This document shows, piece after piece, positions 47,326-55,470 of a stretch of DNA of 64,000 bases; position 1 is the stretch's first letter, and each line of letters opens with the position of its first letter. The translations under genes were made by a program, and so were the position numbers. The DNA is from Zoogloea sp041908905 (GTDB taxonomy: Bacteria; Pseudomonadota; Gammaproteobacteria; Burkholderiales; Rhodocyclaceae). The stretch lies in the NCBI RefSeq assembly GCF_041908905.1, contig NZ_JAYREK010000001.1, forward strand, positions 62,001 to 126,000, in the 5' to 3' direction. The notes below the pieces were generated by a model. That model made no database searches. It was not told where the DNA came from and was given only the letters and a program-made list of their open reading frames with translations.

Positions 47326-47934
47326 ATGCCCAGTTCGCCCCACCACACCCTCCACGGCGCAGCGCCGCAAGGCCGGTACCGGCTCGCTGCCCTGCTCGCC
47401 TGCGGCCTGCTGGGCGCCTGCTCCGGCATGCTGCCCACCTCCAGGCAGACGGTGAGCAACCAGTGGCAGGACTTCGACGCCGCCAAGCAGAGCTTCGACC
47501 AGATCGTCCCCTACCGCACCACCCTGGACACGGTGCGCGAACTCGGCTTCGACCCCGCCCGGACCCCCAACGTGCAGATCCTCAACCACTCCCAGGTGGT
47601 GCGTGCGGTGCTGCCCTCACCGCTGCAGGAGCTCGGCACCATCCCCAAGGGCATCATCGACTGCATGAAGGCCCAGGAGGCCTGCGTCGGCTACTTCATG
47701 GAGCCCAGCCACATCGACCGCAAGCGGGTGGGCAACTTCATGCTCGACTTCCTCAACTTCAAGCGCGACACCCTCACCACCGGCTGGAAGTTCGGCGCGC
47801 TGATCGTGGTGATCCACGACAAGGTCGTCTACAAGCAATGGAGCGGCCGCCCGAAGATCGAGGAGACCGAAGTCCGCCACAACCCCCTCGGGCCGCTGCA
47901 GGGGGTGGGGGAGTCGGTGCGGGGAATGCCGTGA
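47326..47934 (+). CDS. Putative outer membrane lipoprotein
   Basis: 202 residues from the ATG at 47326 (GAGGA upstream). The signal with lipobox LLACGLLGAC is followed by a soluble periplasmic domain (WQDFDAAKQSFDQIVPYRTTLDTVRELGFDP ... GALIVVIHDKVVYKQWSG). The layout (small lipoprotein with a TLDTVRELGFDP-like segment) resembles SmpA/OmlA-type folds, but this is only a resemblance. The upstream in-frame ATG at 47242 would place the signal internally and is rejected. Confidence 0.75.
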   Translation: MPSSPHHTLHGAAPQGRYRLAALLACGLLGACSGMLPTSRQTVSNQWQDFDAAKQSFDQIVPYRTTLDTVRELGFDPARTPNVQILNHSQVVRAVLPSPLQELGTIPKGIIDCMKAQEACVGYFMEPSHIDRKRVGNFMLDFLNFKRDTLTTGWKFGALIVVIHDKVVYKQWSGRPKIEETEVRHNPLGPLQGVGESVRGMP

Positions 47935-48146
47935 GCCGGCGGCGGGCGCGCCCCCCGACACCACCGGCGCGGGCCCTGCCCCGAAGCGGGCAGCCGGCTG
48001 GCGCCCAGTCCTCCCCGAGCCCCCGCCCGGGCGGCGGCCCCGCGAAATAGCCCGGCCGCATCATGAAGATCGGCATTCCCAATTGGCCGTCCGACAGCCG
48101 CCTGGTCACAATGGAAGCACGGGATTCAACGACCAGGGAGACGATC

Positions 48147-48251
48147 ATGACACGCGCACTTGCCCACTCACTCGGGAAAAACCCGCTCAGGCTGGCCCTC
48201 GGCGTGGCGATCAACCTGGGCGGGATGCTCGCGATCGCGGCCAGTCTGTGA
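48147..48251 (+). CDS. Small membrane peptide ORF (34 aa)
   Basis: MTRALAHSLGKNPLRLALG followed by a hydrophobic helix (VAINLGGMLAIAASL). The start has a good AGGGAG seven bases upstream. The C-terminal half would form one membrane span. It ends seven bases before the stop of the converging UPF0016 exporter. No homology recognised; a longer in-frame version from 48063 lacks a ribosome site. Confidence 0.45.
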   Translation: MTRALAHSLGKNPLRLALGVAINLGGMLAIAASL

Positions 48252-48258
48252 GCGGCAC

Positions 48259-48834
48259 CTACAGCCCGAGGGATTCCCCCGCGCCGAGCAAGGTCGCAGC
48301 CCCCAGCACCGCAAAGATCGCCGCGGCGATCATGTGCACCAGGCGAACCGGCATCCTGTCGGCGATCCGGTCGCCCAAAAGCACCGCGGGGACGTTGGCG
48401 ATCATCATCCCGAGCGTGGTGCCCAGGACGACCGGCACAAAGGCGTGATACTGGGCCGCCAGCGCCACGGTGGCCACCTGGGTCTTGTCACCCATCTCGG
48501 CCAGGAAGAAGGCGACCAGGGTCGTGCCGAAGACGCCGAACCTGGCCAGCTTCGCCTCCTCTTCGTCGAACTTGTCGGGGATAAGGGTCCACACCGCCAT
48601 GCCGACGAACGAGAGGCCGAGCACCCAGCGCAGCGTTCCGGGGGCGACCAGGGAGGTGATCCAGGCGCCGAGCGCGCCGGCAAAGCCATGGTTGGCGATG
48701 GTGGCAAGCAGGATGCCGACGATGATGGGAACGGGCCGGCGGAACTTGGCCGCGAGGATGAAGGCGAGCAGCTGGGTCTTGTCGCCGATTTCGGCGAGGG
48801 CGACGATGCCCGTCGAGACGAGGAAGGATTCCAT
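48259..48834 (-). CDS. mneA: UPF0016/GDT1 (TMEM165) family manganese exporter
   Basis: A 191-residue inner membrane cation transporter with six predicted spans. Both copies of the family motif ExGDKT(Q) are present: ALAEIGDKTQLLAFIL (about 13-28) and FLAEMGDKTQVATVAL (about 115-130). Family members export Mn2+. That fits the yybP-ykoY riboswitch found in its leader. The ATG at 48834 is chosen because AGGTG lies upstream and residue 1 then precedes the first span; the longer frame runs through the riboswitch. Confidence 0.93.
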   Translation of the reverse strand: MESFLVSTGIVALAEIGDKTQLLAFILAAKFRRPVPIIVGILLATIANHGFAGALGAWITSLVAPGTLRWVLGLSFVGMAVWTLIPDKFDEEEAKLARFGVFGTTLVAFFLAEMGDKTQVATVALAAQYHAFVPVVLGTTLGMMIANVPAVLLGDRIADRMPVRLVHMIAAAIFAVLGAATLLGAGESLGL

Positions 48835-48895
48835 TACACACACCTGGCCGGAATTTCCGATTGACCACGCAACCTCTCCGGCCCCGGAAGGTTGG

Positions 48896-49000
48896 GTGGT
48901 CAATGGTCTTGCCAAGCATGGGAACCGCTTGCGCCATGCCGTGGCCGGCAAGTGTGTTGACGCAAGCCTCTTCGAGGCGAAGAGAGGCTACTCCCCAATG
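48896..49000 (-). promoter_or_regulatory. yybP-ykoY (Mn2+) riboswitch
   Basis: Read on the minus strand, the leader has the hallmark GGGGAGTAGC (complement of 48988-48997). It continues with a hairpin (CCTCT...AGAGG), CGTCAACACACTTG, a variable arm, and the second conserved segment GGCAAGACCATTGACC (48898-48913). These are the two loops that form the metal site of this class. About 60 bases further, a CAACCT...AGGTTG stem close to the ribosome site is a plausible expression platform. It controls the Mn exporter gene. Confidence 0.85.
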
Positions 49001-49106
49001 ATGCCGCGGATCGTACCAGACACCGCGCACGCCGGCCACCCTTGCCGCAGCACCTCCAGCTGAAACCGAAGATCGTGGGCGGAGCCCCCTTTCGCCGGCC
49101 GAGCTT

Positions 49107-49463
49107 GCACCAAGACACCGTGTTGCACGATCACACGCCCGTGTGATCGTAGCTTGAGGGCTTGTGACATCAATACACGGCCGTGTGATCGTGGTTAGCG
49201 CTCTCGTTTCACGATCACTATAACCAAAGCTCGAATCTCACCAGCGCGTGATTCGAGCTTTGGCTATCGTTCTCGTATCACACGGCCGTGCATCAAGGGT
49301 TCGCGGCCTTGTTCTGGCATCACGCCGCCATGTGATCGGCAAACACGGGCGCGAGATGGCAATTCACGGCGGTGGGCCCGCATCACGCGGGGGCGAACGA
49401 CGGGTACGCGGCGGTGTGCTCTTGATGCACGGCGATGGGATGCGATCACGGCGGCGCGGGCCC
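49107..49463. repeat. Tandem array of about seventeen 21-bp degenerate dyad units
   Basis: Cutting the sequence every 21 bases from 49107 aligns units that share a centre like CACACGGCCGTG or CACGGCGGTG with ATCA/TGAT-type flanks. Strong dyads: ATCACACGCCCGTGTGAT (49130-49147), ACACGGCCGTGT (49175-49186), a 14-bp stem CCAAAGCTCGAATC/GATTCGAGCTTTGG (49224-49263), and CACGGCCGTG (49281-49290). Clear dyads tend to recur every 42 bases. The array fills the space between the azlD 3' end and the Mn riboswitch; weaker units may extend back to about 49023. Confidence 0.75.
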
Positions 49464-49466
49464 GCG

Positions 49467-49778
49467 TCAGCGCAGCCCCCACAGCGCCGCCATGCCGGCA
49501 ACGAAGGGCAGCCAGGGGTTGCGCGAGAGCTGGGTGGCGAGCACCGCGGCGATGGCGCCGCCGAGCTTGGGGTTGAACAGCTCCGGCGCGCCGTTCACCA
49601 GCACCACGTCGGGCACCACGATGGCGGCCAGTGCGGCGGCGGGGGCGTAGCGGAGGGCCTTCTGCACGCCGTCGGGCAGGCTGGCGCGCTGGCCGAGCAC
49701 GATGAAGCTGGCGCGGGGCAGCAGCGTGGCTAGGCCGATCAGGATGAAGACGAGCCACAGGGTCCAGTCGTAGTTCAT
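49467..49778 (-). CDS. azlD: AzlD-family branched-chain amino acid export subunit
   Basis: A 103-residue hydrophobic protein with four predicted spans (YDWTLWLVFILIGLATLLPR, LRYAPAAALAAIVVPDVVLV and a C-terminal PFVAGMAALWGL). It is the small partner of AzlC in a two-component exporter of branched-chain or other neutral amino acids. The ATG at 49778 overlaps the azlC stop. Its stop sits four bases from the 21-bp repeat array. Confidence 0.9.
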   Translation of the reverse strand: MNYDWTLWLVFILIGLATLLPRASFIVLGQRASLPDGVQKALRYAPAAALAAIVVPDVVLVNGAPELFNPKLGGAIAAVLATQLSRNPWLPFVAGMAALWGLR

Positions 49779-50479
49779 CGCGCCTCCGGCTTTTTCTGGA
49801 GATGTTCGGTGGCGAAGCCGGCCGCGATGCCACCCACGATCGCCACCATCACGCCGAGACGCAGGGGCAGGCCGCGCAGCAGCACCGACAGCGCACCGCC
49901 GGTGAGCATGGCGACCAGCATCGGGCGCACACGCGCCATCGGCACCAGAAGCACCAGCAGCGCGATGCTGGCCATGAATTCCAGCGACCAGCCGCGCGGG
50001 ATCACCCCCGCCGCCAGCACGCCGGCGAGGGTCGAGCTCTGCCACAGCAGCGCGCACCACAGGGACGGCGCCAGGTAGTAGCCGAGCCGCCACTCCGGGT
50101 CGGCCTCGCTCCGCAGGCGCTCCAGGCAGGTGGCGAACACGCCGTCGGTGAGGGCGTAGCCGCATAGCCAGCGCTGCCACGGGCGACCGCCCGCCAGCGG
50201 CCCGGCCAGCGCCGCGCTGAAGATGATGAAGCGCAGATTGACCACCAGCGCGGTGGCAACGATCAGCCACACGGGCGCGCCGATGGCGATCAGCGGCAGC
50301 GTGCCCAGCTGGGCGGTGGCGCCGAACACGATGAGGCTCATGCCCATCGCCTGGAGCGGGGTGAAACCCACGCTCACCATCGACAAGCCGGTGACCAGCG
50401 CCCACGGGATCAGGCCCACCGACACCGGCAGGCACACCCGGAAGCCCTCCCGGGCTCCGGCCTTGAAACTCGGCGACAT
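49775..50479 (-). CDS. azlC: AzlC-family branched-chain amino acid export subunit
   Basis: A 234-residue inner membrane protein with the family pattern VGLIPWALVTGLSMVSVGFTP, IVFGATAQLGTLPLIAIGAP and NLRFIIFSAALAG, followed by YALTDGVFAT. With AzlD it forms an exporter of branched-chain amino acids or analogues. The ATG at 50479 has AGGAG seven bases upstream; the longer open frame is rejected. Confidence 0.92.
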   Translation of the reverse strand: MSPSFKAGAREGFRVCLPVSVGLIPWALVTGLSMVSVGFTPLQAMGMSLIVFGATAQLGTLPLIAIGAPVWLIVATALVVNLRFIIFSAALAGPLAGGRPWQRWLCGYALTDGVFATCLERLRSEADPEWRLGYYLAPSLWCALLWQSSTLAGVLAAGVIPRGWSLEFMASIALLVLLVPMARVRPMLVAMLTGGALSVLLRGLPLRLGVMVAIVGGIAAGFATEHLQKKPEAR

Positions 50480-50534
50480 GCGCGCTCCTGCAGAAGGGGA
50501 GCGCAAACTTAGCACGGGCGGCGGCGCGCCGGGC

Positions 50535-51683
50535 TCAGACGCCCCTCTGGTAGGGAAAGCCCGCCGGCGGCGGCAGGGTGTGGTCGACCCAGCGGCGCAT
50601 CGCCGCATCACAGACGGCGTAGCCCCAGTTGATGAGACGCTCCTGCAGGTCGTCGGGCATGGCGGCGAGGCGGGTGGGCAGCTGCGCCAGCTCGGCGGTG
50701 CGCGCGGCCGGGCACGGCAGCGCGGAGGCGAGGCCGTAGTTGCCGATCTTGGAACGCACGCTCCAGTAGGCGCCCATGCGGTCGCCGCACAGGAAGCCGG
50801 CGATCACCTGACGCTTGCGCAGGGCCCGCACCTGGCTGTCGGTCATGTCGAGCACCCGCCGGGCGTGGCTGGCCCAGTCGATGCCCGGGTCGGGCTCGGC
50901 GCCGAGCGCGGGGCCGGCGTCGCTGACGAGGATGGTCTCGTAGCGCCTCCAGGCGGTTTCCAGCCCCAGGTTGTCATACACACCTCCGTCGGTGAGATAG
51001 ACCTCGTCGGTAAACGGCGGCCGGTGCAGGGGCTCGCCCGCCGGCGGGCTGAAGGCCGTCGGGTCGAGGGCCAGGCGGGCCGGCGAGAGCAGCGGCGGAA
51101 ACGCCGACGAGGCCGCCACCGCCACGGCCAGCGGCACCGTCGGGCGGCAGACCTCGCCCACCAGGTCGTCGCGCATGGCGGGCCTGGAGAAGCGCCACAG
51201 GGCGCCGGTCTGCACATTGGTGGCGTTGATGACGACGCGCGGGGGGTCGTCCGGCAGGTCCTGCAGGGTGGCGTCGGCGAACAGGTGCCGGCGATAAGCG
51301 TCGGCCAGCTTGTCGTTGATCGAGCCGGGCAGGAAGACGCCCTTCAGCACCGAGCCCACATCGACAGTCTCGCGGGCAAAGGCACGGATCGGCGCGACCA
51401 GCTGGGCCTCCAGGGCCTGGGCCACCCCATCCGCAAAGTCGAGCTCGGCCCAGCGCAGTCCCAGCAGGGCGGCGGTGATCGAGCTGCCCGAGACGCTGGA
51501 GATGCGATCGAGCCGCACGAGATAGCCCAGCTCGTTGAGCCGCCACAGCACCCCGAGATGAAAGATCATCGCCCGGTAGCCGCCGCCGGACAGGCACAGC
51601 GCAACGCCCGGCCTGGGCTGCCCGGATCCGGCGGCATCGACCGGCGACAGCGCCACGTGCTGCCCGCCCTGAATGATCGGCAT
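50535..51683 (-). CDS. Patatin-like phospholipase
   Basis: A 382-residue lipid acyl hydrolase. The catalytic dyad is visible as the nucleophile-elbow-like ISSVSGSSITAALLG (GxSxG replaced by SGSS) and the Asp in LTDGGVYDNLG. The oxyanion loop is CLSGGGYRAMIFHLGVL. No signal peptide. The ATG at 51683 follows AAAGGAGG. Substrate and target membrane unknown. Single gene; its promoter must lie in 51684-52000. Confidence 0.88.
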   Translation of the reverse strand: MPIIQGGQHVALSPVDAAGSGQPRPGVALCLSGGGYRAMIFHLGVLWRLNELGYLVRLDRISSVSGSSITAALLGLRWAELDFADGVAQALEAQLVAPIRAFARETVDVGSVLKGVFLPGSINDKLADAYRRHLFADATLQDLPDDPPRVVINATNVQTGALWRFSRPAMRDDLVGEVCRPTVPLAVAVAASSAFPPLLSPARLALDPTAFSPPAGEPLHRPPFTDEVYLTDGGVYDNLGLETAWRRYETILVSDAGPALGAEPDPGIDWASHARRVLDMTDSQVRALRKRQVIAGFLCGDRMGAYWSVRSKIGNYGLASALPCPAARTAELAQLPTRLAAMPDDLQERLINWGYAVCDAAMRRWVDHTLPPPAGFPYQRGV

Positions 51684-52000
51684 CTGCCCTCCTTTGCCGG
51701 CCGGCTCCCCACGACAGGCCCGGCGCCCGCGGGCCAAGCCAGCGGGCGGGCATGCACGGATACCGTGCGAGGGGAAACGACCGATTGCTTCAGCATAGCC
51801 AATGAATGCCGGGTGACAAGGGCGGCAGTTCGCAGCACGGAGTCGGGCGGGATGGCCTCCCGCGGTCCGCCGCGACCACCCGGATCACCCCGGAGCCGCC
51901 GGGGAGATCGTTGTTTTTTTACACAAAACAACAATCGTGACAGGCCGGGGCTTGACCTCGGCCCTTGGCAGCGTCGGCGAAGTGGGTCAGAGTCTCATTG
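51684..52000. other. Divergent promoter region with an imperfect inverted repeat
   Basis: No gene. Between the divergent patatin and VF530 genes is an AT-rich inverted repeat, GATCGTTGTTTT with AAAACAACAATCGT (51907-51938). It is a possible operator or a hairpin-type terminator of a short upstream transcript. No further structure was recognised. Confidence 0.35.
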
Positions 52001-52225
52001 ATGAATCAGGCCAACCCGCAAACCAACAACCCGCTCCACGGCGTCACCCTCGAACGCATGCTCACCGAACTGGTGGCGCGTTTCGGGTGGGATCGGCTGG
52101 GGACGCTGATCGACATCCGCTGCTTCCAGAATGAGCCCAGCATCAAATCGAGCCTAAAGTTTTTGCGCCGTACGCCGTGGGCACGGGAGCAGGTCGAAAC
52201 CTTGTATCTGCGCGAAATGACCTGA
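52001..52225 (+). CDS. VF530 family DNA-binding protein (DUF2132)
   Basis: A 74-residue protein matching the VF530 family almost end to end: NPLHGVTLERMLTELVARFGW, then IRCFQNEPSIKSSLKFLRRTPWAREQVE. The family is a small HTH-like fold known to bind double-stranded DNA; its cellular role is unknown. The ATG at 52001 is chosen over an in-frame ATG at 51965 because it gives the family length. It stands alone. Confidence 0.9.
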   Translation: MNQANPQTNNPLHGVTLERMLTELVARFGWDRLGTLIDIRCFQNEPSIKSSLKFLRRTPWAREQVETLYLREMT

Positions 52226-52419
52226 GGCGCCAGCCCGGCACGCCATGCCAGCCGGGTGTCTGAACGGAGTTGCCCATGTGAGCGCTTTCGTCGGGCGGGA
52301 AGCCGGCACAGCCCGTGCCCTCCCGCCTCTCGTCGTCCGGCCGCTCGCCGAGCCTCAGCCCGCCCGGCGAGCGGCCCCTTGATCGTGGTCCCCCCCGCAA
52401 CGTCGCTCCCCCCGCCCTG

Positions 52420-53988
52420 ATGGACACACCCGACACGTTCCTCCTCCGGCACCGCAACCTGCGCCTGCCGCTCTTCGTCGGCCTGCTATCCCTGGCCCTG
52501 ACGGGCTGGCTGTGGCACCACGAGAACGAAGCGGCGCAGGCCCGGCTGCAGACGGATTTCGACTTCGCCGTGCGCCAGTCGGTGAGCCGCATCCGGGAAC
52601 GGGTCGCCAGCTACGAGCAGATGCTGCGGGCGGCGCGGGGGCTGTTCGATGCGTCGGACTCGGTGGACCGCGAAGATTTCGAGCACTTCGTCGGCGCGCT
52701 GATGAACGGGTCGGAGGTCTCCGGGCTGCAGGCCATGCTGTTCACGCCCCTGCTGCCCTCCGCTCAGGCCCCCCGGCACGTGGCGATCCAGCGGGCGCAG
52801 GGCAACCCGGATTACACCATCACGGACGAGCGCACCGAACCGGTCGCCCCGGTCACCTACGCGGCCCCGCCGACCGCCCAGAACCACCGGGCCCTGGGCC
52901 ATAACATCTACGCCGACCCGATACGCCGGCAGGCCCTCGACGAGGCCCGCGACTCCGGGGGCATCGCGATCACCTCGCAACTGGCCCTCAAGATGGACGA
53001 CGCCGTGCCCCAGCCGTCCTTCGCGATGTACGCCGCGCTCTACCGCAAGGGGCAGCCCCGCAACACCCCGGCCGCCCGGCACGCGGCGGCCTATGGATGG
53101 GTGCACATTGCCTTCCGCGCCGGCGACCTGATGGCCAGCCTGCACGGTGACACGCCGCCGGGCATCGCACTGCGGCTCTACGACGGGCCGAAGGTGTCAT
53201 CGGACGAGCTGATCTACGACTCCGCCCCGGGCGACGACGCCCCGCCCCGCTTCAGCGCGGTGGAGCACATCCAGTTCCCCCAGCACCAGTGGACCCTGCA
53301 GGTCCGCTCGACGCCAGCCTTCGGGCAGAGCTACAGCAAGAACCCGGCGCGTATCATCGCCGCGGCGGGGGTCAGCATGAGCCTGCTGCTGGCCCTGTTC
53401 ACCTGGCAGCTGGTGACCGGCCGCGCCCGCGCCTTCGCCCGGGCCCACTCGATGACCCGCGAGCTGCGCGAACGGGAGGAGCGCATGCGCCACATGGCCC
53501 AGCACGACCCGCTCACCCAGCTGCCCAACCGGGCGCTGTTCTCCGACCGCCTGCAGGCGGCCCTGGCCCGGGCGCGCCGGGACCGCAACCGGGCCGCCGT
53601 GATGTTCGTGGACCTCGACCACTTCAAGCCCGTGAACGACGCCTGCGGCCACGCGGTGGGCGACAGCCTGCTGATCGCCTCGGCCGAGCGCATGCGCGAG
53701 TGCCTGCGGGAATCCGACACGCTGGCGCGCATCGGCGGCGACGAGTTCGTGGTGCTGCTGCCGCAGATCGACGACCGCGAAGACGCCCAGCAGGTGGCCG
53801 AGCGGATCCGGGCCTCCATCGCCCGCCCCTTCCAGATCGGCCCCCACACGATCAACATTTCGGCGTCGATCGGCATCTGCATCTTCCCGGACCACGGGGA
53901 CGACGAGGCGAGCCTGATGAAATGCGCCGACGGGGCCATGTACCGCGCCAAGGACATGGGCCGCGACCGCCTGATCTTCGGCACCTGA
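52420..53988 (+). CDS. CHASE-domain diguanylate cyclase
   Basis: A 522-residue membrane signalling protein. It has an N-terminal span (LPLFVGLLSLALTGWLW) and a periplasmic CHASE domain (about 40-270: LRAARGLFDASDSVDREDF, QAMLFTPLLP). A second span follows (IIAAAGVSMSLLLALFTWQLV), then a GGDEF domain (about 350-520) with intact active site RIGGDEFVVLLPQ and DPLTQLPNRALF. Predicted to make c-di-GMP in response to an external ligand. The start at 52420 is preferred to a frame from 52315 that would add a disordered, Ser/Pro-rich tail. Confidence 0.9.
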   Translation: MDTPDTFLLRHRNLRLPLFVGLLSLALTGWLWHHENEAAQARLQTDFDFAVRQSVSRIRERVASYEQMLRAARGLFDASDSVDREDFEHFVGALMNGSEVSGLQAMLFTPLLPSAQAPRHVAIQRAQGNPDYTITDERTEPVAPVTYAAPPTAQNHRALGHNIYADPIRRQALDEARDSGGIAITSQLALKMDDAVPQPSFAMYAALYRKGQPRNTPAARHAAAYGWVHIAFRAGDLMASLHGDTPPGIALRLYDGPKVSSDELIYDSAPGDDAPPRFSAVEHIQFPQHQWTLQVRSTPAFGQSYSKNPARIIAAAGVSMSLLLALFTWQLVTGRARAFARAHSMTRELREREERMRHMAQHDPLTQLPNRALFSDRLQAALARARRDRNRAAVMFVDLDHFKPVNDACGHAVGDSLLIASAERMRECLRESDTLARIGGDEFVVLLPQIDDREDAQQVAERIRASIARPFQIGPHTINISASIGICIFPDHGDDEASLMKCADGAMYRAKDMGRDRLIFGT

Positions 53989-54002
53989 GCCGGAGCCGGC
54001 GC

Positions 54003-54548
54003 TCACACCGGGTCGGAGAGCTCCCCAGGCGAGCTGGCCAGCACGCGCACCCGCTTGCGCTGGCCGTCGGGCAGCCGGATATCGGCCATCATCTGCAGGC
54101 GGTTGGTGCCGAGATCCCGCCAGGTGGGCACCATCGCCATACCGATGTACTCATTGAAGGCCTCGATCTCCCGGGAGGCGACCACGGCCGGCTTCTCGCC
54201 GACCCGCTGGCGGACCCACTGCACGACGACCCGGGCCAGCAGCTCGTCAGGGCCGCCCTTGACGACGATCACCCGATAGACGCCACGCTCATGCTTCTCG
54301 GACCAGCTGCCGACCAGGGTGACCGAGACCACATCGGCCGGCAGCACGTCGAGCTTCAAGTCGGGCAGCGCGGGCTTGGCGGCGGCCTCGGTGCCCGGCG
54401 CATCAGCGGCCTTCGCAGGCGCCTCGGCCAGCGCCGGGCCGAACGGCAGGGCCAGCGCCAGCGCCAGCGTGGCGGCACAGAAGGCGCGCCCGCAGGGGGC
54501 ACGGCGTGCCGGCTGGGCCGGCGGCAGGGGGTTGTGGCTGTTCATCAT
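54003..54548 (-). CDS. Hypothetical exported protein (181 aa)
   Basis: Begins MMNSHNPLPPAQPARRAPCGR, then a signal peptide (AFCAATLALALALPFGPALA) and an Ala-rich linker. The beta-rich periplasmic domain contains LDVLPADVVSVTLVGSWSEKHERGVYRVIVVKGG and MVPTWRDLGTNRLQMMADIRL. No family recognised. It converges on the cyclase gene. Nothing nearby suggests a pathway. Confidence 0.75.
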   Translation of the reverse strand: MMNSHNPLPPAQPARRAPCGRAFCAATLALALALPFGPALAEAPAKAADAPGTEAAAKPALPDLKLDVLPADVVSVTLVGSWSEKHERGVYRVIVVKGGPDELLARVVVQWVRQRVGEKPAVVASREIEAFNEYIGMAMVPTWRDLGTNRLQMMADIRLPDGQRKRVRVLASSPGELSDPV

Positions 54549-54794
54549 TCCTTCACTCGAAACGCCCCCGGCATCGGTTGCGCACGCGCCAGGGCCGGGC
54601 CGAGGGATTCACTGCGGGGCGTGCTAAGAAGCTGCATTATGACGGCAGTGGCACCGATCAAGGCCCGTCAATCGCGCCGCACGGCGTCAATTTACTCACG
54701 TTTGCCCGTGGCAGCGGGCCAGGCCGGCACCTCGCCCACGGCCGCACGGGTGCGGCGGGTCGGAAATCATGGATCCACCGCGGAGGCCCCGGCC

Positions 54795-55334
54795 TCATGC
54801 GCTGAAGCGCTTCTGCATCTCCGCGCTCACCGCCGCGAGCGTCATGACGCCCAGCGGACTGGGGTCGGAACGCAGCTGGACGTGGGGCCAATCCGGAAAG
54901 CGCTTCCACCAACCACCCGGGTCGAGGCCCAGCTTCTTCGCCTCCTCGGCCATCACCCGGTAGCCGTTGAGGCCGTTCAGCAGGCGCTTGGTGGACCACT
55001 CGGCGGCCCCCTTCACCACCCAGAAACAATCCACCGCCTCACCCCACTGGTGCCAGGACAGGCCCGGTATGGCGTTGGTCACCGGGTCTCCGTGCTGCGG
55101 CCCGACCTTGACGAGGCAGTCGGCCAGATAATCGGCCCCGGCGGCCCGTAGCTGGGCCACCTTAACGTCGATCTCTTCCCGGGAGCGGGACTGGCGCCAC
55201 AGCCTGGCCTGCTCCAGCGGCGTGCGCAGACCCATGTAGGGCCGCATCTCGACGCCCCGGGCGCGGCAGTTGGCAAGGAGTTGTTCGAGTCGGGGCCTGA
55301 AGGCCGGGACGAGCAGGGTGAGGTCGGCAGCCAT
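54795..55334 (-). CDS. M15 family peptidoglycan L-alanyl-D-glutamate endopeptidase
   Basis: A 179-residue zinc peptidase of the VanY/endolysin CwlK type. Zinc-site residues are visible in GLSWHQWGEAVDCFW (HxxxxxxD) and FPDWPHVQL, and the N-terminal region has GLRTPLEQARLWRQSRSREE. No signal peptide, which is typical for phage endolysin-like members exported by a holin, but no phage genes are adjacent. It may be an isolated phage-derived gene (inference). Confidence 0.88.
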   Translation of the reverse strand: MAADLTLLVPAFRPRLEQLLANCRARGVEMRPYMGLRTPLEQARLWRQSRSREEIDVKVAQLRAAGADYLADCLVKVGPQHGDPVTNAIPGLSWHQWGEAVDCFWVVKGAAEWSTKRLLNGLNGYRVMAEEAKKLGLDPGGWWKRFPDWPHVQLRSDPSPLGVMTLAAVSAEMQKRFSA

Positions 55335-55413
55335 GGTGATCTCTCCTCGGTTTTATCCAGACAGGATCGGCGTTTTCAGGATAGACCACGGGCAGGGCCG
55401 GCGCCCCAATGCA

Positions 55414-55437
55414 GAACGGCGCCCTGCGGCGCCGTTC
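55414..55437 (-). terminator. Hairpin downstream of icmF
   Basis: Perfect 10-bp stem GAACGGCGCC / GGCGCCGTTC with a four-base loop, 34 bases after the icmF stop. No T-run follows, so termination strength is uncertain. Confidence 0.6.
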
Positions 55438-55470
55438 CGGGTGATGCAACAACCCCGCCGGGGCTGGCGC

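Noticed and set aside
49248..49733. Open frame with heptad-like Arg/Gly/His repeats on the plus strand (and a mirror frame on the minus strand from 49833)
   Set aside because: The periodicity comes from the 21-bp DNA repeat having no stop codons. It runs antisense through azlD and has no ribosome site.
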